A stretch of 64,000 nt of DNA from Pedobacter panaciterrae (GTDB taxonomy: Bacteria; Bacteroidota; Bacteroidia; Sphingobacteriales; Sphingobacteriaceae), in assembly GCF_001636695.1 (NCBI RefSeq), contig NZ_LGEL01000010.1, forward strand, positions 1 through 64,000, written 5' to 3'. The notes under the pieces were generated by a model, which was given only the letters and a program-made list of their open reading frames with translations, had not been told where the DNA came from and searched no databases. This document shows, one piece after another, positions 56,484 to 64,000 of the stretch. The translations under genes and the position numbers were made by a program. Numbering within the stretch: the first letter of the stretch is position 1; the number at the start of each line of letters is the position of its first letter.

Positions 56484-58586
56484 TTAATATCCTATATTCT
56501 GTGTAATACGTGGATTTTTAGCAAGAACACTTTGAGGTATTGGCAATAGGTTATTTTTAGCTGCATTGAAGCCCCATCTGCCCAGCTGCTGACTAGCAGT
56601 ACCCCAACGCAATAAGTTTGCAAAAGAACTTCCTTCTCTCTTCATTTCACGTAACCAAAAAGCTCTTAAGCCCGAAGTTTCAACCGGTGTAGTCTGTAAT
56701 CCACTTCTTTGTATTAAAATAGAAAAACTCGCCTGAGCTTTTGTAGTATTACCAAGCGCCAGGTTGGCTTCAGCATTCGCAAAATAAATTTCTGCAAGTC
56801 TGATATAAGGCAATGAAGGTCGGTTGTAAAAATAACGCTTAACATCAGCATTTAAATTTGTTGAGTTATTCCATATAATCTCTTTGCTTGTTGCGGAGAA
56901 TATTTCCGCCGGCAATACAATCGAATACTTTCCGCTATTAATTACAGCTTCAGTATATTCAGCCGTCTTTGCGTAATTTTTGTCAAGAAGTGATGCCTTG
57001 GCAAGCAATGATTTAACAGAAAACGCATTCAAATCCTGCTGCCCGCTAACTGTTTGAGGAAGAGCATCCGATGCCGATTGTAATTCCGCTGCGATAAAAT
57101 TATAAATCGCTTGCTTATTAGCACGTACAAGGTCATCAGTCTTACCATTCTCCAATAATGGAACTTCTCCGAAGTAAGTAGTCAACTGTAAGTAAACATA
57201 TGCCCTGGTAGCTTTTAATCTGGCCAGTTTCTCTAAACGCCTGCTCAATGCAGCCGGAGCTTTTGCTTCTAATGTATTTAGGGCAGAGATCTGTTGATAA
57301 GCTGACTCCCATATTTGGGCAATTGCAGCACTAGATGCACCGAAAGAGAAATTTCCAATCGGCCTGTATTTAGCCTGTAAGGCTGCAGGAAGTGAATCAA
57401 CTTCAGCATCATGACTTAAAACACCATCCAAAAGCACAAGATCTTTATGCCATGCGGCGATGTCAGTTTCTGCAGCCAGCAATCCTGCTGTAAACTGTTG
57501 TTCAGTCATTGAGCCTCCAATTACAGTAGCGTCACCTATTGTAACCTCCAGTTTCTTTAAAATACCATTAACAGCAGCAGCATTTTCGTAAGGCAGGGTT
57601 ACACGGTCTAAACTATCAACTTTACCATCCTGATTCGCATCAAGCCATTTTATCTTACCAACAGCAGCACCTGTTTGCTGTGGAGCTGCAGCAATCTCTG
57701 CTTCAGTCTGAAATATCCCCGCACTTGCGTACCCTGTATAAAGACCGTTTTGCTTAGTGGCTGAGCGGCTAAATATATTCCCTTTCCCATTAAAGCTCAC
57801 CTTAACATAATAAGTACCGGGGGTTATAGATTTAAAGATTGCCTTACCCTCAGCATTGCTTTGCTGGGTATAGGCAGCAATACTATCTGCATAGTTTTTT
57901 TGAGTACTGTAAAGCATCACACTTGCTCCCACCGCAACTTCGCCTTTTGGTTTGGTTGTACTCCATTTGGTCGCATCCCACACGGTAATTTCAATTGAGG
58001 TGGTCTGTAAACCATCAGACACAGTTGTATTACTAAGCAGAGATTTAACGGCATACACTACCTCATTGCTGTTTTCAATAATCTGCTTACCACCAATCTG
58101 AATTCCATTTATCCAGATCGTATCAGCAGATCGGGTAACCTTAAGCTGCTTACCGCTTAAAGATGTCAGCAGTTTACCATTGGTAAGATCTGTTAATTTA
58201 AATAGTCCCTTAATAATATGGTCCTTCAATACGGAATCTGTAATTGAAACAGATGAACCCGGACCACCTTCTGCAATTGCATTTCCTGATTTCGATCCGG
58301 TTTTCAAAGCCACCCCTCCAACTCTGCTTACCCTGTTTGATGCCAAACCAGTATTAAGCGGTGCAAAAACAGTAAGTCCTTCAGCCACGTCATTAGCGGA
58401 TAATGAAATACTTTTAAGAGCATTGGTAAAAGAGCTAACACTATCAGCAGTTGCAAGTCCGGAAGTTATTGATGCAATTAGAGTCTTCGCATCAGGGCGA
58501 ATAACATCAGGATCTGTAATCTTATCCTTTTTACAGGAAAAAATAACTGTAATTGCAAAAAAAGAAATGAGCGTAATTTTTTTCAT
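56484..58586 (-). CDS. Chimeric lipoprotein: FAS1, EF-hand-like and SusD/RagB domains
   Basis: A 700-residue outer-surface lipoprotein, lipobox VIFSC with C18. In order: a fasciclin (FAS1)-like domain (about 33-195, TVFAPLNTGLAS, ending VYAVKSLL); a beta domain resembling Cna-B/SpaA folds (about 197-290, GEVAVGASVMLYS, GKAIFKSITPGTYYVKV); a calcium-loop-like segment D316-A-N-Q-D-G-K-V-D (about 316-327); and a SusD/RagB-type helical domain (about 350-700) with LARLKATRAYVYLQLTTYFGEVPLL and YIRLAEIYFANAEANLAL. SusD proteins normally cap a SusC transporter; none is adjacent here. It has its own terminator on each side, so it is monocistronic. Substrate unknown. Confidence 0.75.
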   Translation of the reverse strand: MKKITLISFFAITVIFSCKKDKITDPDVIRPDAKTLIASITSGLATADSVSSFTNALKSISLSANDVAEGLTVFAPLNTGLASNRVSRVGGVALKTGSKSGNAIAEGGPGSSVSITDSVLKDHIIKGLFKLTDLTNGKLLTSLSGKQLKVTRSADTIWINGIQIGGKQIIENSNEVVYAVKSLLSNTTVSDGLQTTSIEITVWDATKWSTTKPKGEVAVGASVMLYSTQKNYADSIAAYTQQSNAEGKAIFKSITPGTYYVKVSFNGKGNIFSRSATKQNGLYTGYASAGIFQTEAEIAAAPQQTGAAVGKIKWLDANQDGKVDSLDRVTLPYENAAAVNGILKKLEVTIGDATVIGGSMTEQQFTAGLLAAETDIAAWHKDLVLLDGVLSHDAEVDSLPAALQAKYRPIGNFSFGASSAAIAQIWESAYQQISALNTLEAKAPAALSRRLEKLARLKATRAYVYLQLTTYFGEVPLLENGKTDDLVRANKQAIYNFIAAELQSASDALPQTVSGQQDLNAFSVKSLLAKASLLDKNYAKTAEYTEAVINSGKYSIVLPAEIFSATSKEIIWNNSTNLNADVKRYFYNRPSLPYIRLAEIYFANAEANLALGNTTKAQASFSILIQRSGLQTTPVETSGLRAFWLREMKREGSSFANLLRWGTASQQLGRWGFNAAKNNLLPIPQSVLAKNPRITQNIGY

Positions 58587-58666
58587 GATTTAATAATTTA
58601 GGAACGTCAAACAGCATGAAAAACCATGCTTAATTTGTCAACAAATATTCGCTAAATTAAAATCAC

Positions 58667-58691
58667 AAAAAATACCTATAAGTAGGTATTT
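58667..58691 (-). terminator. Terminator after the amidohydrolase gene
   Basis: aaataccta (58670-58678) pairs perfectly with taggtattt (58683-58691) around a 4-base loop, with a U run on the minus strand (58667-58672). Confidence 0.75.
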
Positions 58692-58708
58692 ATCAAATGG
58701 ATGACTTA

Positions 58709-59887
58709 CTAAAACAGTCTTTCCACTCTCGAGCCCAACATTATTATCCCGCTTATCTCTTCAAAATCAAGAAGATTAATACCCGGTCTTTTTCCTGCTT
58801 CCAAACTACCGTAACGTTTTTCCACACCTAAAAACTCAGCGCCATTAATTGTACCCCATTTTAAGAGATCGTCAAAGTCAATTCCAAAATTGATTTGTAA
58901 GGTCTGCATCTCTGCAAATATGCTAAGGCGATTATTACTGGCTAAACTATCGGTACCAAGTGTAATTTTAACACCTGCACTCCTCAGCATATCCACATCA
59001 GGAAGCTTGTTTTCTATATATAAATTCGCATTCGGACAAAGGCACCAGTATAAATTGGGATGACATGCTTCTGCAAATTCAACATCTTTCCTTGAAGTGA
59101 AAGTATTATGAACCAATAACGTTTTCTGTTTATCAGATAACATTGGCAAAACAGTTTGTAACGATGTTTTGCCCGATGCCTTATAAAAGTCAATATCAAG
59201 ACCAAGGGCTTTATACAACTCTAGAAAACTGCCTTCTTTCTGCTCAAAAAAGAGGTTTTCATCTTTCGTTTCCTGATTATGAATGCTTAGCAGCTCATTA
59301 TTAACTTCGCTGATATCACGCAATTCCTTAAATAGCTCAGCCGAAACTGAATAAGGTGCATGAGGAACAATGGAAACTTTAAGCGGATCAAACTTCTCTT
59401 TAAATTCAATAGCTCGTTTTATAGATTCTTTGGCTGTTAGAGGATTAAAACCCATCACCTCCAGAAAGGTATGATAGTAAATAGGACTTCCAAGCTTAGT
59501 ACCCCTGGAAATGATTTGATTTGAAATATCACCCACGGCAACTATGCCATTCTCAAACATTTCTCTGTCTGCCCTTAGCATGGCTAAATCCAGCGCCTCT
59601 TCGTCAGAGGTTCTTAATTTCATTACTGCCTGTACAAAACCTGGCAATCCTGTACGTTTTTCTATCTGCCCTTTTAAGTGCGACAATTCCAAATGGCAAT
59701 GTGTATTTACAAATCCGGGCACCAATAAACCTTCATAATGGGTTATGTCCTCAATTTGTTCTTTTTCGGCTTCTTCAGCAGTTAAAACATGGGTTATTGT
59801 ACCATCAATTTCAACTCCTATAACCCCATTCTTTATAGGGGGGCCAATCACAGGAAATACGTAAGACGCAGATATATAAGAAACCAT
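58709..59887 (-). CDS. Amidohydrolase family protein (cyclic deaminase type)
   Basis: A 392-residue metal-dependent hydrolase of the TIM-barrel amidohydrolase superfamily. N-terminal beta sandwich, then the metal motif PGFVNTHCHLELSHL (about 57-71), His in VPHAPYSVS (about 180), VHNTFTSRKD (about 250) and the catalytic Asp in TLGTDSLASNN (about 297). It resembles the S-adenosylhomocysteine/aminofutalosine deaminase group, so a role in menaquinone synthesis by the futalosine route is possible, but the substrate cannot be fixed from sequence. Confidence 0.82.
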   Translation of the reverse strand: MVSYISASYVFPVIGPPIKNGVIGVEIDGTITHVLTAEEAEKEQIEDITHYEGLLVPGFVNTHCHLELSHLKGQIEKRTGLPGFVQAVMKLRTSDEEALDLAMLRADREMFENGIVAVGDISNQIISRGTKLGSPIYYHTFLEVMGFNPLTAKESIKRAIEFKEKFDPLKVSIVPHAPYSVSAELFKELRDISEVNNELLSIHNQETKDENLFFEQKEGSFLELYKALGLDIDFYKASGKTSLQTVLPMLSDKQKTLLVHNTFTSRKDVEFAEACHPNLYWCLCPNANLYIENKLPDVDMLRSAGVKITLGTDSLASNNRLSIFAEMQTLQINFGIDFDDLLKWGTINGAEFLGVEKRYGSLEAGKRPGINLLDFEEISGIIMLGSRVERLF

Positions 59888-59925
59888 AGTACAAAGAACG
59901 GATAATAAGAGCAGAAATCTATAAA

Positions 59926-59939
59926 TTAGTACGTGCTAA
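59926..59939. promoter_or_regulatory. Near-palindrome upstream of the WYL regulator
   Basis: TTAGTACGTGCTAA, a 14-base palindrome with one T-G mismatch pair, ending 13 bases before the -7 box of the WYL gene, where the -33 element would lie. It could be an operator for the divergent WYL/amidohydrolase pair. Confidence 0.3.
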
Positions 59940-59952
59940 AAGCTATTTTATA

Positions 59953-59960
59953 TAAGTTTG
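59953..59960 (+). promoter_or_regulatory. -7 promoter box of the WYL regulator
   Basis: TAAGTTTG, a perfect TAnnTTTG box 22 bases before the ATG at 59983. No TTTG stands at the -33 position, which suggests an activated or weak promoter. Confidence 0.45.
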
Positions 59961-59982
59961 CAAAACATCAACAACCCTATAA

Positions 59983-60672
59983 ATGAACCGTATAGACAGG
60001 CTTTTTGGAATACTCGTCCTACTTCAGACAAAAAAATATGTTACGGCCGATAAAATTGCTGATCAGTTTCAAATGAGCATCCGCACAGTTTACCGTGATA
60101 TTAAAGCACTTACCGAACAAGGAATACCAATTAGTTTTGAGCAGCCAAAGGGTTATTTTATTGTACAGGGATACTTTCTTCCGCCTGTTTCTTTTAATTC
60201 TGAAGAAGCAAATGCCCTTTTAATAATGGAACGTTTGGTATCCGGCTTTACAGATCAATCTATCCTTAAACATTACACCACTGCATTAAATAAAGTTAAA
60301 GCGGTATTAAGAAGTAGTCAGAAAGAAAAACTGGAATTGCTAAGCAACAATATGATCCTGCAACTGCCGGATTCAATAAAAAATGAATTTGAATACCTCT
60401 CGGCACTGCAAAATGCCATTTCATCGCAGTGCATCATAGAAATTGCGTATACAAATAACAATGCACAGACCACTAAAAGGGAATTGGAGCCAATCGGATT
60501 AATATTTTATGCATTCAGCTGGCATTTAATTGCATGGTGCCATCTCCGTTCTGAATATCGGGACTTTAAAGTATCCCGAATTGAATCAGTAAAAAATTTA
60601 GAAATTCAATTCCGGAAAACCGAACACATGAAGCTAAGTGAGTACATGAAGCTTCTTCCGGTCAATTATTAA
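59983..60672 (+). CDS. WYL-domain transcriptional regulator (YafY-like)
   Basis: A 229-residue protein with an N-terminal HTH_11 domain (residues about 5-55, TADKIADQFQMSIRTVYRDIKAL) and a C-terminal WYL domain (about 135-220, IEIAYTNNNAQTTKRELEPIGLIFYAFSWHLIAWC, where the WYL triad reads W-H-L). WYL domains bind ligands, in some cases nucleic acids. It is divergent from the amidohydrolase gene and followed by a DinB gene, a common pairing for YafY-like regulators, which may control that gene. Confidence 0.85.
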   Translation: MNRIDRLFGILVLLQTKKYVTADKIADQFQMSIRTVYRDIKALTEQGIPISFEQPKGYFIVQGYFLPPVSFNSEEANALLIMERLVSGFTDQSILKHYTTALNKVKAVLRSSQKEKLELLSNNMILQLPDSIKNEFEYLSALQNAISSQCIIEIAYTNNNAQTTKRELEPIGLIFYAFSWHLIAWCHLRSEYRDFKVSRIESVKNLEIQFRKTEHMKLSEYMKLLPVNY

Positions 60673-60759
60673 AAATAAATTTTCTTTCTCAAAAGCAGAC
60701 TGCCATAGGGTTGTCAGTTGTCGTCACTTTCTTTGTTCTACAAAACAAAACACAAAGTT

Positions 60760-61257
60760 ATGAGCAGAATTAAAATGTATTTAAAGGAACTGGAACAAGA
60801 GGCTTTAACCACACGCAAAATGTTGCAAAGAGTGCCAACCGATAAATTTGCCTGGCAACCGCATAAAAAAAGTATGACCGTTAAACAATTGGCTACTCAC
60901 ATTGCTGAACTGCCAACCTGGATTACAATGGCCATTAAAACTGATGAGCTTGATTTCGCGGCCAATCCTTATCAACCTGCCAACGTAAACACTACCGAAG
61001 AATTATTGGCATATTTCGAAAGTTCACTTGCCAATGGCAGATCTGAGCTTAAAGAAGAGAACGAAAGTCTTTTAGATAAAGACTGGACGTTAAGAAATGG
61101 GCAACAGATTTACAGTGTTGAACCAAAAGCAGATGTGATCCGCATGAGCATTAATCAAATTATTCATCACAGGGCTCAGTTAGGAGTCTTTTTAAGGCTT
61201 CTTGACATCCCAATTCCCGGAAGCTTTGGCCCCAGTGCTGATGAAATGGATTTTTAA
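60760..61257 (+). CDS. DinB family protein
   Basis: A 165-residue four-helix-bundle protein of the DinB/YfiT superfamily. The metal-binding His residues fall in QLATHIAELPTW (near residue 47) and HHRAQLGVFLRLL near 135. Members include putative metal-dependent thiol transferases, and the role here is unknown. The ATG at 60760 is chosen over a TTG 14 codons upstream. It lies 87 bases after the WYL regulator. Confidence 0.82.
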   Translation: MSRIKMYLKELEQEALTTRKMLQRVPTDKFAWQPHKKSMTVKQLATHIAELPTWITMAIKTDELDFAANPYQPANVNTTEELLAYFESSLANGRSELKEENESLLDKDWTLRNGQQIYSVEPKADVIRMSINQIIHHRAQLGVFLRLLDIPIPGSFGPSADEMDF

Positions 61258-61357
61258 AATGATTTGTTTTATCTTAAAATGGGGTCATTTTGTAATTAGA
61301 ATGGTGATGCTTTCTTTCTAAAATAAGGAGCTTAAAAATATTTTGATAGCATATTTG

Positions 61358-61400
61358 GTTATAAATTGATTCCTTTGTAAAAAAGAAATCAATTTATAAC
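61358..61400. repeat. Perfect 14-bp inverted repeat over the rluF promoter
   Basis: gttataaattgatt (61358-61371) and its exact reverse complement (61387-61400) flank a 15-base loop. The loop and left arm contain TTCCTTTG (61370-61377), a -7-like box. Candidate -33 boxes are TTTG at 61342-61345 (spacer 24) and 61354-61357 (spacer 12). It ends 10 bases before the rluF ATG and could be an operator or an mRNA hairpin. Confidence 0.6.
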
Positions 61401-61410
61401 TCCAATATCC

Positions 61411-62460
61411 ATGTCTGATTCTAGCATCCGATTAAATAAATACATTAGTGAAAGCGGTTTATGCTCTCGTAGAGCAGCCGACAGATATATTGAGCAGGGC
61501 AACGTATTTATAAATGGCAAGCGTGCTAAAGTTGGCGACAAAGTTATCTTTGGAGACATTATTACAGTAAATGGGCAAACTATTGAACCTAAAGAAGTTG
61601 AAAACTCTGTTCTTATTGCCTATAATAAACCCGTTGGCATTACCAGCACTACTGAAGCTGGTGTAAAAAGCAATATTGTTGATCATGTGAACCATAGCGA
61701 AAGGGTATTCCCAATCGGACGTCTGGATAAAGACTCCCAGGGTTTGATTTTCCTTACCAACAATGGCGACCTGGTAAATAAAATACTTAGAGCAGGTAAT
61801 AATCACGAAAAAGAATATGTAGTTACTGTAAATAAGCCTATTACAGAATCATTTTTAACAGGCATGGCCAAAGGCGTACCGGTATTAGGTGTCATGACCA
61901 AAAAATGCAAGGTAACTCAGGAAAGTCCTTTTGTTTTTAAAATCATATTGATTCAAGGTCTGAACCGCCAAATCAGACGCATGTGTGAGCACTTTGGTTT
62001 TGAAGTAACAAAACTGGAGCGGGTTAGAATCATGAACATCAGCCTAAAAGGCATTCCCGTTGGCGAATGGCGTGAACTTACAAATGAAGAGCAGACAGAA
62101 ATATTTAACATGGTTGCAAAATCAAGTTCAGAAAGTGCTGCTGCTCCTAAAAGAGTAAATAAAAAACCTAAAGCCAGAGTGGAGGATGATTTATCTGAAA
62201 ATGTGACCCCAAGAAAATCTTCAGGCAAACCCGGAGGTCCTAAAAAACCTTACAGCAAAGCTTCTTCAGGTTCAGTAAGCAGAGCAGATCGACCGGCCGG
62301 TGGCAAAGGTAAATCGGCACCAAAATCTGCCGGAGGATTTAAATCTGCTTCTTCAAGCACTGATTGGAACAAAAATAATGGCCCAAGCAAAAGACCAGTA
62401 CGGCCAACAAAAGGCAGATCCGGCGCCCCTGCTGCAAAAACCAGAAGTCCGAAACGATAA
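61411..62460 (+). CDS. rluF: 23S rRNA pseudouridine synthase (RluF/RluB type) with basic tail
   Basis: A 349-residue enzyme: S4 RNA-binding domain (about 6-55, [22 protein letters not shown]), then the RsuA-family catalytic domain with the Asp in [17 protein letters not shown] (near residue 106) and [17 protein letters not shown]. It best fits RluF (pseudouridine 2604), though RluB/RsuA cannot be excluded. The catalytic part ends near residue 240. The remaining ~110 residues are a low-complexity Lys/Arg/Ser/Pro/Gly tail that would bind RNA non-specifically, an addition common in this phylum. Confidence 0.85.
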   Translation: MSDSSIRLNKYISESGLCSRRAADRYIEQGNVFINGKRAKVGDKVIFGDIITVNGQTIEPKEVENSVLIAYNKPVGITSTTEAGVKSNIVDHVNHSERVFPIGRLDKDSQGLIFLTNNGDLVNKILRAGNNHEKEYVVTVNKPITESFLTGMAKGVPVLGVMTKKCKVTQESPFVFKIILIQGLNRQIRRMCEHFGFEVTKLERVRIMNISLKGIPVGEWRELTNEEQTEIFNMVAKSSSESAAAPKRVNKKPKARVEDDLSENVTPRKSSGKPGGPKKPYSKASSGSVSRADRPAGGKGKSAPKSAGGFKSASSSTDWNKNNGPSKRPVRPTKGRSGAPAAKTRSPKR

Positions 62461-62550
62461 TTTGACCATTAGCCTTTCGTCATTCTAAGAATTACAAATT
62501 CGTAATCCTGAATTCGCCGTGCTGAATCTGTCATGCGATATACCACACGT

Positions 62551-62642
62551 CGTCATCTCGACGCGGGGAGAGATCTCTTGGTAATTCCAATATGCTTCAC
62601 AGCTATCTCTTTGCCATAAACCCCTCGATCGCTAGGATGACG
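62551..62642. repeat. Degenerate palindromic repeat, GGAGAGATCTCTTG family
   Basis: The left half (62551-62580, cgtcatctcgacg then ggggagagatctcttg) matches the 13.4-kb element closely. The right half is diverged and keeps only its end (aggatgacg, 62634-62642). The rest of the 62461-62732 spacer holds fragments with the words tcctgaatt and gtcatgcg, probably decayed copies of the accB-accC type repeat, and no gene. Confidence 0.65.
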
Positions 62643-62732
62643 ACCGCTTTAAAACAACCTATTATTACCAATTCTGTCATTGAGGTTTCAACATAACAAG
62701 AAAACAATATTTTTAGGTAACTTTGCAGCCAA

Positions 62733-63782
62733 ATGCTTACTACAAAGAAAACTGATATACGTTCATTAGATCTGGCACAGCTGCAACAGCACTTCACTGC
62801 CATGAAAGAACCTTCTTACCGGGCCAAACAGGTTTACCAATGGCTTTGGGAAAAATCAGCACGCACATTTTCTGAGATGAGTAACCTTTCCAAAGAGCTT
62901 AGAATTAAGCTTGATGAAAATTACGCCATCAATGTAGTAGAGGTTAACAACTCCCAATTCAGTAACGATCATACCATTAAAAATACATTCAGACTATATG
63001 ATGGGAATATTGTGGAAGGTGTTTTAATTCCTATGGACGACCGTATGACCGCTTGCGTTAGCTCTCAGGTTGGCTGCAGCTTAACATGTAAGTTCTGCGC
63101 CACAGGCTATATGGATCGTAAACGTAACCTCAATGCCGACGAGATTTATGATCAGGTAGTATTAATTGATCAGCAGGCTAAGCAAAATTACAATGCCCCG
63201 CTAACAAATATTGTATATATGGGCATGGGCGAGCCGCTTCTTAATTATGCCAATGTATTAAAGTCAATAGAGCGGATTACATCCCCTGATGGCTTAAACA
63301 TGTCTTACAAACGAATTACTGTTTCTACGGCAGGTATCTCTAAAATGATCAAAAAGCTGGGCGATGATGGCGTTAAGTTTAATCTTGCCCTTTCTCTGCA
63401 CGCAGCTAATGACAAAAAGCGTAATGAAATCATGCCTATTAATGAGCACAATACATTAAAGGCACTTGAAGAAGCATTAAAATACTATTATTCTAAAACC
63501 AAAAACCCGGTAACCTACGAATACATTGTATTTAATCACTTTAATGATGAAATTGAAGATGCAATGGAACTTGCAAAGTTCTGCAAACATGTACCCTGCA
63601 AGGTAAATCTGATTGAATATAACCCAATTCAGTTTGCTGATTTCGTTAATGCTGAAGGTGATAAAATTGATGCTTTCTCTAATTATCTAAAAAACCAGGG
63701 TATCACTACAAATATCCGACGCAGTCGTGGTAAAGATATTGATGCCGCCTGTGGACAGCTTGCAGTAAAAGAGCAGAATTAA
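62733..63782 (+). CDS. rlmN: 23S rRNA (adenine2503-C2)-methyltransferase
   Basis: Radical SAM enzyme that methylates C2 of A2503 in 23S rRNA (and A37 of some tRNAs). The 349 residues match RlmN: the radical SAM cluster motif CSLTCKFCATG (CxxxCxxC, near residues 112-119), GMGEPLLNY, the LALSLHAAND segment, and the conserved methyl-carrying Cys near the end (DIDAACGQL). The ATG at 62733 is the first in frame. Confidence 0.95.
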   Translation: MLTTKKTDIRSLDLAQLQQHFTAMKEPSYRAKQVYQWLWEKSARTFSEMSNLSKELRIKLDENYAINVVEVNNSQFSNDHTIKNTFRLYDGNIVEGVLIPMDDRMTACVSSQVGCSLTCKFCATGYMDRKRNLNADEIYDQVVLIDQQAKQNYNAPLTNIVYMGMGEPLLNYANVLKSIERITSPDGLNMSYKRITVSTAGISKMIKKLGDDGVKFNLALSLHAANDKKRNEIMPINEHNTLKALEEALKYYYSKTKNPVTYEYIVFNHFNDEIEDAMELAKFCKHVPCKVNLIEYNPIQFADFVNAEGDKIDAFSNYLKNQGITTNIRRSRGKDIDAACGQLAVKEQN

Positions 63783-63846
63783 TCACCACCTTCACCAGCA
63801 AATCAGCCACTAAGTACTCACTATTAAGCTCCAACTACTCCACACC

Positions 63847-63883
63847 CAGTACTAAATACTAACTACTCAGTACTAAATACTAA
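63847..63883. repeat. Tandem copies, AGTATTTAG family, copy 4
   Basis: cagtactaaatactaa occurs twice (63847-63862 and 63868-63883) with five bases between them. A weaker aagtactcactattaag lies at about 63812-63828. It lies between rlmN and comF. Confidence 0.7.
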
Positions 63884-63923
63884 ATTATAACCACCTAAAC
63901 ACCAAAAGAGAATAGATTAGCGG

Positions 63924-64000
63924 ATGAACTTCGTTAAAAAACTCTTTCAGGATCTGGCCGCCCTCCTGTTTCCTAATTTGTGCAGTGGCTGTGGCACCGA
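63924..64000 (+). CDS. ComF family protein, N-terminal part
   Basis: Only the first 25 codons are in the window: MNFVKKLFQDLAALLFPN then LCSGCGT. A short hydrophobic start followed by a CxxC is the opening of ComF-type proteins, which carry a zinc finger and a phosphoribosyltransferase-like domain and are needed for DNA uptake in competent bacteria. The gene runs beyond the window edge. Confidence 0.7.
   Translation, partial: MNFVKKLFQDLAALLFPNLCSGCGT

Noticed and set aside
63847-63883. Two direct 16-base repeats as a CRISPR remnant
   Set aside because: The spacer is five bases, the same words occur as inverted repeats elsewhere, and there are no cas genes.

Overview
The window looks like chromosome from a Bacteroidota of the family Sphingobacteriaceae, most likely Pedobacter or a close relative. 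The signs are SprA of the type IX secretion system, a bifunctional ThrA, a DUF6266 gene, the C-minus form of ribosomal protein L32, many short lipoproteins ending in a Cys lipobox, no Shine-Dalgarno sequences, and promoters of the TTTG-N20-TAnnTTTG kind used by the Bacteroidota sigma-A. The genus is inference. Almost everything is housekeeping core genome. I saw no tRNA, rRNA, CRISPR array, transposase, prophage or integrase.

Layout. 0-0.9 kb: a DUF6266 gene whose 3' end appears broken by a palindromic repeat. 0.9-6.3 kb: promoter, SAM-I riboswitch, metH, metF, terminator, META-domain lipoprotein. 6.4-11.5 kb (minus): the threonine operon thrA-thrB-thrC, preceded by a 20-codon threonine-rich leader peptide and an attenuator. 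11.6-13.4 kb: rsgA, dtd and a MazG-type gene, then a 49-bp perfect inverted repeat. 13.6-18.4 kb: HIT protein, greA with a terminator-like 5' leader, M1 aminopeptidase, a D-2-hydroxyacid dehydrogenase and rsmA. 18.5-24.5 kb: pdxA, then the fatty-acid block DUF177-rpmF-plsX-fabH-accB-accC. 24.6-32 kb: tatC, rpiB, M28 peptidase, a LutB-like Fe-S protein with a fused 2-oxoacid dehydrogenase E1, and a lipoprotein. 31.9-59.9 kb is one long minus-strand run: SprT-like protein, feoA-feoB, gcvH-vanZ-small lipoprotein, maeB-ruvA-sprA, a LysM transglycosylase, gatA, two tatA genes, an EnvC-like protein, DUF4292, a TPR protein, dut, a flippase, acylphosphatase, a nitronate monooxygenase-like enzyme, a FAS1/SusD chimeric lipoprotein and an amidohydrolase. 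59.9-64 kb (plus): WYL regulator, DinB protein, rluF, rlmN and the start of comF.

How the genes fit together. MetH and MetF form one methionine/folate unit under SAM feedback. The thr operon appears to be controlled by translation-coupled attenuation. AccBC, FabH and PlsX start fatty-acid and phospholipid synthesis. TatA/TatC and SprA are two protein-export machineries. The EnvC-like protein and the LysM transglycosylase act on peptidoglycan, and DUF4292 is probably a LolB-like lipoprotein.

The most notable signals are not ordinary genes. They are the thr leader peptide and attenuator, a short terminator-like leader in front of greA, a structured spacer before plsX, a 40-codon lipoprotein gene overlapping vanZ, an orphan SusD protein carrying FAS1 and EF-hand segments, and two families of intergenic palindromes, one of which seems to have interrupted a coding sequence.
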